From an uncultured bacterium (GTDB lineage Bacteria > Cyanobacteriota > Vampirovibrionia > Gastranaerophilales > Gastranaerophilaceae), in the NCBI GenBank assembly GCA_937894665.1, contig CALAWF010000255.1, positions 1-6,035 of the forward strand: a DNA stretch of 6,035 nt. Direction: 5' to 3'. The notes under the pieces were generated by a model. It ran no database searches, was not told the DNA's origin, and saw nothing but the letters and a program-made list of their open reading frames with translations. The position numbers and the translations under genes were made by a program. Shown here piece after piece: positions 1 to 4,547 of this stretch. The first letter of the stretch is position 1. Every line of letters begins with the position of its first letter.

Positions 1-325
1 AATTTTTTGCACGATAAACACCTTCACCGTCAAAAGTAAATTCTCCTAATCTAGTATAAACACTTTTCCCATCAGGAGTTTTAGTTAGGAAGAAACCTTT
101 ACCTTCTAGGAATACGTTATCTTTAGAGGTTCCTGGAGTTGATTTACCTTGTCCCATGTTCTTTGCATAATCATCATTTATTGCACCTCCAAGAAAAGTT
201 TTAAAATTAACTTGCTTTTCTTTAAAACCAGGGGTGTAAACATTAGTCATGTTATCTGTAATTACATCCATCCAGTTTACGGTTGCATATTGAGTATTAA
301 TTGCGGTTATAAAAGCATCATTCAT
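1..325 (-). CDS. Flagellar hook/basal-body rod family protein (FlgE/FlgF/FlgG type), N-terminal part only
   Basis: About 108 residues are visible before the frame leaves the left edge. The product should be a secreted axial component of the flagellum (hook or rod), exported by the flagellar type III apparatus. Reading from 325, residues 4-35 form the N-terminal rod-type helix and its hallmark turn: 'DVITDNMTNVYTPGFKE' matches the family pattern D.IANN.AN..T.GFK, with Met in place of the second Asn. Residues ~72-105 carry the second family signature, 'GKGFFLTKTPDG..VYTR.GEF.FD..G'. The start is the ATG six bases after the fliK-type gene stops. A GGAG (337-340) lies 11 bases upstream, a rather long spacing. 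Position after fliJ and fliK favours hook protein FlgE, but FlgF and FlgG share these N-terminal motifs and the diagnostic central and C-terminal parts lie outside the window. The family is secure; the member is not. Confidence 0.85.
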   Translation of the reverse strand, partial: MNDAFITAINTQYATVNWMDVITDNMTNVYTPGFKEKQVNFKTFLGGAINDDYAKNMGQGKSTPGTSKDNVFLEGKGFFLTKTPDGKSVYTRLGEFTFDGEGVYRAKN

Positions 326-331
326 CTTTTA

Positions 332-1201
332 TTACTCTCCTTGTTGTTGCTTATTACGTCTTCTTTCATTTTGTTGCTTACTACTATTTGAGTACGATAA
401 ATCTGAATATGGCAAATCATTTTCTCTAAAAGTAGCTTTTAATGATTCAATATTGTTTCTCAAATACTGCTCCACAGCCTTATCTCCAGGGATAAAACGA
501 GCCGATAAAGCACCGTCTTGACCAACTCGCAAAATTACAGAAACATTTTGATCAAAATCAATTCTTAACGGTTGATTAGTTTCACGAGCATTACTTAAGG
601 CGTTTAATAATGTTTGAGAAATTTTAGCATTTTGAGCAACTTCTGCAAAATCACCACCATTTGCAATCATATTTTGAGCCTGTAAAGCAATATTCTGGAT
701 AGAAACATCTTCAGTCTTTGTCAAATTGATAAAAAATTGAGCGTCATCCTGAGTTAAACTAATTTGATTGCTATTATCAGAACCAAAAGAAAAAATGCTG
801 CTTGTCCCTTGAAGATTAGAAACCTCATCTACTTGAGATAAGCCATTTTGATTCATCATTTGTAAAATATTATTAGAAAGCATATTATTTGCATCATTCA
901 AAGACATTGAACCATACTTACTATAATCCGCATTCACAGATAATGTTAAACTATCATCATCTTCTTTGGTTTCTTTTTTACTTGCTTCAGATGATTTTGC
1001 CTTATCAACCTCTTTAGATTTTGTATCTTCTACCTTAGTATCCTTTTTTTCATCTTTTGAAGACACTTTATCCATTTCATCTTTAAAAGATGAATCTGTA
1101 GAAGTTTTTTTAGAACTATCGGAATTAGATGCACTGGAAACTTGTGCCGTTGAAGTTGTGCTACTTACTGTTGCTGAAGATGATGTTGCTTCAATACCCA
1201 T
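332..1201 (-). CDS. fliK: Flagellar hook-length control protein, FliK-like
   Basis: This 289-residue protein is probably the secreted molecular ruler that sets hook length and triggers the export switch at FlhB. Residues 1-90 are low complexity, rich in Ser, Thr, Lys, Asp and Glu and presumably disordered, as in FliK N-termini. Residues ~95-200 are Asn/Gln-rich and not recognised. Residues ~195-275 look like the FliK C-terminal domain (Flg_hook, PF02120): 'PLRIDFDQNVSVILRVGQDG' and 'ALSARFIPGDKAVEQYLRNN' follow the family layout of strands, then a helix with LR..I..L...F...L. The tail is Gln/Arg-rich (KQQNERRRNKQQQ), a common FliK ending. There are no cysteines, which fits an exported protein. 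The start has AGAAGGT upstream (AAGG 1211-1214, nine bases away), and the gene begins two bases after fliJ stops. It is shorter than enterobacterial FliK (about 400 residues). The assignment rests on the C-terminal pattern plus gene order. Confidence 0.75.
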   Translation of the reverse strand: MGIEATSSSATVSSTTSTAQVSSASNSDSSKKTSTDSSFKDEMDKVSSKDEKKDTKVEDTKSKEVDKAKSSEASKKETKEDDDSLTLSVNADYSKYGSMSLNDANNMLSNNILQMMNQNGLSQVDEVSNLQGTSSIFSFGSDNSNQISLTQDDAQFFINLTKTEDVSIQNIALQAQNMIANGGDFAEVAQNAKISQTLLNALSNARETNQPLRIDFDQNVSVILRVGQDGALSARFIPGDKAVEQYLRNNIESLKATFRENDLPYSDLSYSNSSKQQNERRRNKQQQGE

Positions 1202-1203
1202 TG

Positions 1204-1692
1204 TTAATTACCTTCTATTTTTCTTAACTGATTCATTATGTCTTTTTCTTCTTCCTCGGCTCTTTCTTGACTTTGCTTGAAAAATCTTGTTACTCCGAGT
1301 TCTGAAAATTGTTTTAATTCTGCGGCTTTTTCTTCTTTCAGATAAGCCTCTTTGTTTTTCTCTTTGTGTTTTTCAAGAACTTTAACAGCTTGTTCACATT
1401 TTACGAGTTTTTCTACTTCAATATCTAGTTTTTTTTGAACATCCTGCCTAACTTGTTCCAGTTGTTCTGCTTTTTCCCATAGATGTTGAAGAAAATTATC
1501 ATAAGTTTCATACATCATAGGATCAGCTGAACGCATACCTGCTTTTGTATCCAAAATATCTTGGTTATTCTTCTTGATATTTTGTTCCGCTTCAAATACA
1601 GCCTGTTGTGCTTTTTGAACTTTCATTCTCTGCTCTTCTTTTTGGTTTATTCTGAAATCCAAAACTTTTTGCAATCTGTATCTGAATGGCAT
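1204..1692 (-). CDS. fliJ: Flagellar export protein FliJ
   Basis: This 162-residue protein is almost entirely predicted coiled coil. FliJ is the stalk-like cytoplasmic component of the flagellar type III export apparatus; in the family it binds the FliI ATPase ring and FlhA and escorts export chaperones. The start 'MPFRYRLQKVLDFRINQKEE' is a textbook FliJ N-terminus (F.FRLQKVLD.R). Long charged heptad-like helices follow at ~17-55 and ~62-125, then a C-terminal Glu/Lys-rich helix at ~138-160. I chose the ATG at 1692 rather than the in-frame ATG at 1725. The former has GAGAAAGAG seven bases upstream and begins exactly where the family begins, whereas the latter has no ribosome binding site and would add 11 unconserved-looking residues. 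It is the first gene of the visible operon and is followed after two bases by the fliK-type gene. Confidence 0.85.
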   Translation of the reverse strand: MPFRYRLQKVLDFRINQKEEQRMKVQKAQQAVFEAEQNIKKNNQDILDTKAGMRSADPMMYETYDNFLQHLWEKAEQLEQVRQDVQKKLDIEVEKLVKCEQAVKVLEKHKEKNKEAYLKEEKAAELKQFSELGVTRFFKQSQERAEEEEKDIMNQLRKIEGN

Positions 1693-1699
1693 GTCTGTA

Positions 1700-1708
1700 C
1701 TCTTTCTC
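1700..1708 (-). promoter_or_regulatory. Ribosome binding site deciding the fliJ start
   Basis: GAGAAAGAG on the minus strand lies seven bases before the ATG at 1692. It is a partial Shine-Dalgarno match, but no comparable sequence precedes the alternative in-frame ATG at 1725. That supports the shorter FliJ. Confidence 0.5.
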
Positions 1709-1761
1709 AATATATTATGTAGCATTTACTAAGAGTAATAAACATCTAAACGTATGATATT

Positions 1762-1789
1762 GTTATAAGGATAATGCATAAAAAGTCAA
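1762..1789 (-). promoter_or_regulatory. Sigma-70-type promoter for the fliJ-fliK operon
   Basis: On the minus strand, TTGACT (1789-1784) is followed after 16 bases by TATAAC (1767-1762). Each hexamer matches consensus at five of six positions. Transcription would start near 1755, giving a leader of about 60 bases before the fliJ ATG at 1692. The -35 box abuts the rpsA terminator, so the operon appears to have its own housekeeping-type promoter. I saw no sigma-28 or sigma-54 flagellar promoter here. Confidence 0.6.
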
Positions 1790-1790
1790 T

Positions 1791-1824
1791 AAAAAGCCCT
1801 CAAGGATTTTCTTGAAGGCTTTTT
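1791..1824 (-). terminator. Rho-independent terminator of rpsA
   Basis: The minus-strand transcript reads AAAAAGCCTTCAAG, a six-base loop, then CTTGAGGGCTTTTT. This is a 14-position stem with one G-U pair (read as G-U on the minus strand but A-C on the plus strand, which indicates minus-strand use). A T-run closes the stem. It begins 19 bases after the rpsA stop codon. Confidence 0.85.
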
Positions 1825-1843
1825 GTATATTATTTTATAAGAA

Positions 1844-2926
1844 TTATTCTTCCGGAGTCTCTTGAGGAGCATCAGAACTTGTTTCATGAACAGATAAAGC
1901 AATTCTCTTATCTGCAGGATTAAATTTGATGATATAAGTACTAATTTTATCTCCAACTTGAAGAATTGATTTTGATTCATTTTGATAATCAACAACTTCA
2001 TTATGTGGTAATAATGCTTCTACCCCAGGGAAGACTTCAACAAAAGCACCAAAGTGTTTTAATCTAGTAACAGTACCTTCAACTTTGTCGCCTTCTTTGA
2101 TTTGTTTTTCTGCTTCAATCCATGGATCCGGTTCAAGATTTTTTAAACTCAATGAAACTCTTTGTTTGTCATGATCAACAGAAATAACTTCTACATCAAT
2201 TTTATCTCCAACATTCAAAATATCTGTTGGATGATCAATCCATCTCCAAGACAATTGAGAAAGCGGAAGTAAGCCATCAATACCACCTAAGTCAATAAAT
2301 GCACCAAAGTCGGTAATTCTAACAACTTCACCTTTAACAACTTGACCCGGTTCAATTTGTGAGAAAATATTTTTTCTTGCTTCTTCTGCGGAATCTTCAT
2401 AAACCTTTTTATTTGAAAGAATGAAATTATTTTGTTGAGCATCAAGAGTCAAAATTTTCAATTCTAATTTAGAACCAACTTCAACATCAGTTTCTCTTGT
2501 TCTAAGTTGTGATGAAGGAATAAAGCCTCTAACACCTGAAACTTCAACAAGAACACCGCCTTTAACAACATTGATAACAGTACCAAGAATTGTTTCATCA
2601 GCAGCTTTAGCTTTTTCAAGTTCTTTCCAAGCATAAGCAAAATCAACTTTCTTTTTAGAAAGTAAGAATTTACCATCTTCGTCTTCTTCACGAATAATCA
2701 AGAATTCGCCTTCTTGACCTTTCTGGAATTTATCTTCTACATTTTCACCTTTATCTACAGCTTCATATGTCGGAATTACTGCTGTAGTTTTTGCACCGAT
2801 GTCAACCATTACGCCTTGACTATCAAAGCCGCAGATTGTACCTTTTACTAAATCACCCTTTTGAAACTTGTAATCATACTTATCCAACAAAGCTTCAAAA
2901 TCCATTGTTTCCTTTTTTGTAACCAT
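1844..2926 (-). CDS. rpsA: 30S ribosomal protein S1, four S1 domains, cyanobacterial-like N-terminus
   Basis: This 360-residue protein binds mRNA on the small ribosomal subunit and helps place transcripts for initiation. Four S1 (OB-fold) domains are readable: ~23-94 (KGDLVKGT...DIGAKT), ~110-175 (ETILGTV...VRGFIPSSQL), ~193-264 (PGQVVKGEV...DFGAFIDLGG...GLLPLSQLS) and ~277-347 (EGDKVEGTV...FGAFVEVFPGVEALLPHNEV). Domains 3 and 4 have the classical G.V....FGAF.....G..GL.P pattern. Domains 1 and 2 are more divergent, as in other S1 proteins. A short acidic tail (DAPQETPEE) ends the protein. E. coli S1 has six domains. The N-terminal 'ALLDKYDYKF' followed by GD.V.GT is strongly reminiscent of cyanobacterial S1. 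The start at 2926 has GGAG (2932-2935) five bases upstream. A candidate promoter precedes the gene and a terminator follows it, so it may be transcribed alone. The small gene at 3027-3278 lies upstream on the same strand with no obvious terminator between them. Confidence 0.95.
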   Translation of the reverse strand: MVTKKETMDFEALLDKYDYKFQKGDLVKGTICGFDSQGVMVDIGAKTTAVIPTYEAVDKGENVEDKFQKGQEGEFLIIREEDEDGKFLLSKKKVDFAYAWKELEKAKAADETILGTVINVVKGGVLVEVSGVRGFIPSSQLRTRETDVEVGSKLELKILTLDAQQNNFILSNKKVYEDSAEEARKNIFSQIEPGQVVKGEVVRITDFGAFIDLGGIDGLLPLSQLSWRWIDHPTDILNVGDKIDVEVISVDHDKQRVSLSLKNLEPDPWIEAEKQIKEGDKVEGTVTRLKHFGAFVEVFPGVEALLPHNEVVDYQNESKSILQVGDKISTYIIKFNPADKRIALSVHETSSDAPQETPEE

Positions 2927-2972
2927 AACTACTCCACTGTCAAATAGACACTAATATATTAAATACACGTAC

Positions 2973-3001
2973 ATACTACCAAATTTTTTGCAATATGTAA
3001 A
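2973..3001 (-). promoter_or_regulatory. Candidate extended -10 promoter of rpsA
   Basis: On the minus strand, TTTACA (3001-2996) is followed after 17 bases by TAGTAT (2978-2973), preceded by TGG, which fits an extended -10 (TGn). The -35 matches five of six positions and the -10 matches four of six. Transcription would begin near 2966, about 40 bases before the rpsA ATG. In such AT-rich DNA a chance match is possible. Confidence 0.4.
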
Positions 3002-3026
3002 GGTTTGTAAATTTTACTTAATATTT

Positions 3027-3278
3027 TTAGGCTTCTTTCATCATAGAAGCGACAGTTTTCATAACTTTTGAAAACTGCTTTTCTACAAATTCAATAGGAC
3101 CTCTGGCACCAGTCGCACCAGAAATTACCCATTCATCACCTTTTTTGGTTTCGTGAAGCATTTTGAAAGAATTTTCATGAACATCAATTTTTACTCTTTC
3201 ATTTGGTTTAATATTAAATTGATACTTTGAATTTACTCGAGGGAATTTACTAACAACTTCTAATCCGTTTACTTTCAT
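3027..3278 (-). CDS. Small protein of unknown function, 83 residues
   Basis: I do not recognise this protein. It is 83 residues, Lys-rich, cysteine-free, with no signal peptide and no membrane segment, so it is probably cytosolic. Residues 1-55 look mainly like beta strand (KVNGLEVVSKF, KYQFNIKPNERVKIDVHE, DEWVISG). A glycine turn 'GATGARGP' at 54-61 is followed by an amphipathic helix at ~61-83 ending in MKEA. It is likely a real gene because an excellent AAAGGAG site (GGAG 3285-3288) lies six bases before the ATG and no other frame explains the region. It sits about 100 bases upstream of rpsA on the same strand with no terminator between, so read-through into rpsA is possible. It is divergent from the JAB-like gene. 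I could not find a convincing promoter of its own. Confidence 0.75.
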   Translation of the reverse strand: MKVNGLEVVSKFPRVNSKYQFNIKPNERVKIDVHENSFKMLHETKKGDEWVISGATGARGPIEFVEKQFSKVMKTVASMMKEA

Positions 3279-3422
3279 ATTTTTCTCCTTTTTACTTCTG
3301 TTTTAAAAACACCTAAAATAAATTTTTGCGATAAAAAATAGAGGTTCTTAACAAAAATTAAAATGAATATTACAAAACATTAAGCACAATAAAATATTTC
3401 CAAAAATCAAGCTAGGAGCGGG

Positions 3423-3462
3423 ATATAATATAATATAATATAATATAATATAATATAATATA
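3423..3462. repeat. Pentanucleotide microsatellite, eight perfect copies of ATATA
   Basis: Forty bases with an exact 5-base period and no interruptions, flanked by GG on the left and CAC on the right. It lies in the divergent gap between the 83-residue gene and the JAB-like gene, about 77 bases before the latter's start codon. Short perfect repeats like this are prone to copy-number change by slipped-strand mispairing. The unit is not a multiple of three and the array is non-coding, so any effect would be on transcription rather than reading frame. Confidence 0.95.
3424..3459 (+). promoter_or_regulatory. Array of seven overlapping perfect TATAAT hexamers, candidate -10 region of the JAB-like gene
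   Basis: Perfect -10 hexamers begin at 3424, 3429, 3434, 3439, 3444, 3449 and 3454 on the plus strand, all created by the repeat. From the last one, transcription would start near 3466, about 73 bases before the ATG at 3539. I see no good -35 element at the usual distance from the first hexamer. Either the promoter is weak, depends on an activator, or the repeat's match is partly accidental. The minus strand of the same array reads as repeated TATATT, so it could also initiate leftward. Confidence 0.4.
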
Positions 3463-3523
3463 CACTAACAATTCCTCTTTCATGAATGTTTTTATTAATA
3501 TACGGGGAAAATCATTTATTTTG

Positions 3524-3530
3524 AAAGGGG
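3524..3530 (+). promoter_or_regulatory. Ribosome binding site deciding the start of the JAB-like gene
   Basis: AAAGGGG lies eight bases before the ATG at 3539. The upstream in-frame ATG at 3482 is preceded by pyrimidine-rich sequence with no Shine-Dalgarno match, so the start at 3539 is preferred. Confidence 0.65.
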
Positions 3531-3538
3531 ATTATTAT

Positions 3539-4492
3539 ATGAGTACTATTTCTGCGGTCGGAAAATATTTAACCAGACAAGCAAAACAAATCACAAAATA
3601 CGGGGAAAAATCCGTTGAGCGTACAAGTGTTACTGACAACATGTTAAATGAATTAACGCCATTTAGACGATTATCAAATAAAAAAGGTGTACTTTCTGAT
3701 TCTAATTACTTTGTTAAAAAGTTTGAAACAGAAACAGGAAACCGATTTTTACCACAAAACTGGTCTTCACTGTCAACTGAAGAGAAATTAGATTATATCG
3801 TTAAAGACAGATATTCCAAACTCGTATCACATAAAATTATGGGAAAAATTAAAGATAATCCAGAAGAACATCTATATTTATTGAATAAAGATGGAGATAT
3901 TGCACATTATTCCAAAGGAGATATGGGATTTTGCGATGATGCAGCTATCAAAGGCGGAACATCTATCCACAATCATCCTGGTTATCTAAAAACAATGTAT
4001 AGCAAAGAGGAAGTTGAATATTTGCAAAAACACCATCCAGAAAAACTGAAAGGCGTTACACCTTTCAGTGATGGCGATATTAGAGTATCACTTTCTAATG
4101 GTGAAAAGTCAGCTTATGTTATCGATTCTCAAGAACATAAATTTTTATTTAAACCAAGACAAGATATTGCTAATTCGCCAGAAAAATTAAAAGAAGATTC
4201 CAGATTAGCTATTGATTTAATATTCTTAGGAGAAGACGCTTTCCCTAGAATGGAGATTCAAAATGCTAAAATCCATAAATCAAATGAGGCACTTGCGAAG
4301 TTTGAAGAGTTTGAAGCCAAACAGAAAAAATGGGGGCGTTTATTCTACTCTAATAAAGCAAAAAATAGACTATGGGAAAATTATTTGAATGAAAAAACAG
4401 AAGCTCTTTCAATGAAACCGTTTGAAAAAATCAACAAGGGTTTAAAAGAACTCTCAGAAAAATTTGGTCATAAATACGAACAACTATCATAG
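3539..4492 (+). CDS. Uncharacterised protein with a JAB/JAMM-like HNHP...SxxD signature
   Basis: This is a 317-residue protein with no signal peptide or membrane segment. Residues 141-148 read TSIHNHPG and 175-181 read PFSDGDI. H144-x-H146-P with S177-x-x-D180 is the zinc-binding pattern of the JAB/JAMM/RadC fold. E109 or E110, at the start of the strand 'EEHLYLLNKDGDI', could be the upstream catalytic glutamate. The strand after SDGDI (SAYVIDSQEHKFLFKP, ~191-206) fits the fold. In RadC-type proteins only a few residues separate HNHP from SxxD; here 29 separate P147 from S177, including a charged helix with KHHPEK. Residues 1-60 are basic and helical, and ~245-317 form a charged helical tail; neither is recognised. 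JAB-fold proteins include isopeptidases, other hydrolases and inactive forms, so the substrate cannot be predicted. No ubiquitin-like, E1, E2, cyclase or toxin-immunity partner is adjacent. The start at 3539 is chosen for its AAAGGGG site. Being alone and opposite in orientation to its neighbours, it looks like an accessory insertion. Confidence 0.7.
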   Translation: MSTISAVGKYLTRQAKQITKYGEKSVERTSVTDNMLNELTPFRRLSNKKGVLSDSNYFVKKFETETGNRFLPQNWSSLSTEEKLDYIVKDRYSKLVSHKIMGKIKDNPEEHLYLLNKDGDIAHYSKGDMGFCDDAAIKGGTSIHNHPGYLKTMYSKEEVEYLQKHHPEKLKGVTPFSDGDIRVSLSNGEKSAYVIDSQEHKFLFKPRQDIANSPEKLKEDSRLAIDLIFLGEDAFPRMEIQNAKIHKSNEALAKFEEFEAKQKKWGRLFYSNKAKNRLWENYLNEKTEALSMKPFEKINKGLKELSEKFGHKYEQLS

Positions 4493-4493
4493 A

Positions 4494-4531
4494 AAAGCGG
4501 TCGAAATGGAAAAATCCATTTCGACCGCTTT
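4494..4531. terminator. Bidirectional hairpin terminator between convergent genes
   Basis: A perfect 17-bp inverted repeat (4494-4510 and 4515-4531) surrounds a 4-base loop. It starts two bases after the JAB-like gene stops and ends 16 bases from the valS stop. Read rightward the stem ends in CGCTTT then ATAAC; read leftward it ends in CGCTTTTC. The U-runs are short (three and four), but the A-tract/T-tract at the stem base works in both directions. It probably serves both convergent genes. Confidence 0.85.
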
Positions 4532-4547
4532 ATAACTTTATAAATTA

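Noticed and set aside
149..391. 80-residue hydrophobic open frame on the plus strand, resembling a small membrane protein
   Set aside because: It lies opposite the hook-family gene, whose translated motifs are clear. Its hydrophobicity is what the complement of AT-rich Lys/Asn/Glu codons produces.
966..1280. 104-residue open frame on the plus strand opposite fliK and the end of fliJ
   Set aside because: It is the complement of the low-complexity Ser/Lys/Glu-rich start of fliK, which yields a spurious Leu/Ser/Phe-rich frame. It has no ribosome binding site and overlaps two well-supported genes.
3301..3422. Possible promoter for the 83-residue gene
   Set aside because: Several AT-rich hexamers on the minus strand resemble -10 boxes (for example TAATAT near 3372), but none has a -35 partner at 15-18 bases. 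It is indistinguishable from background.
3482..3538. In-frame N-terminal extension of the JAB-like gene from the ATG at 3482
   Set aside because: No ribosome binding site precedes it, and it would leave the good AAAGGGG site at 3524-3530 inside the coding region. The 19 extra residues look like translated leader.
3962..3985. HNH in 'SIHNHPG' read as an HNH homing-endonuclease motif
   Set aside because: HNH nucleases spread their conserved residues over a beta-beta-alpha metal motif, often with paired cysteines. Here the triplet is contiguous, followed by P and later SxxD, which fits a JAB/RadC-type site instead.
3539..4492. JAB-like gene as part of a CBASS-type or ubiquitin-like antiphage system
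   Set aside because: Such systems place the JAB gene next to E1/E2-like and cyclase or ubiquitin-like genes. Here both neighbours are a small unknown protein with rpsA, and valS.
4494..4531. Perfect palindrome as a CRISPR repeat, dif-like site or mobile-element end
   Set aside because: It occurs once in the window with no spacers or flanking duplications. It sits exactly between two convergent stop codons with T-runs at both ends, so a bidirectional terminator explains it.
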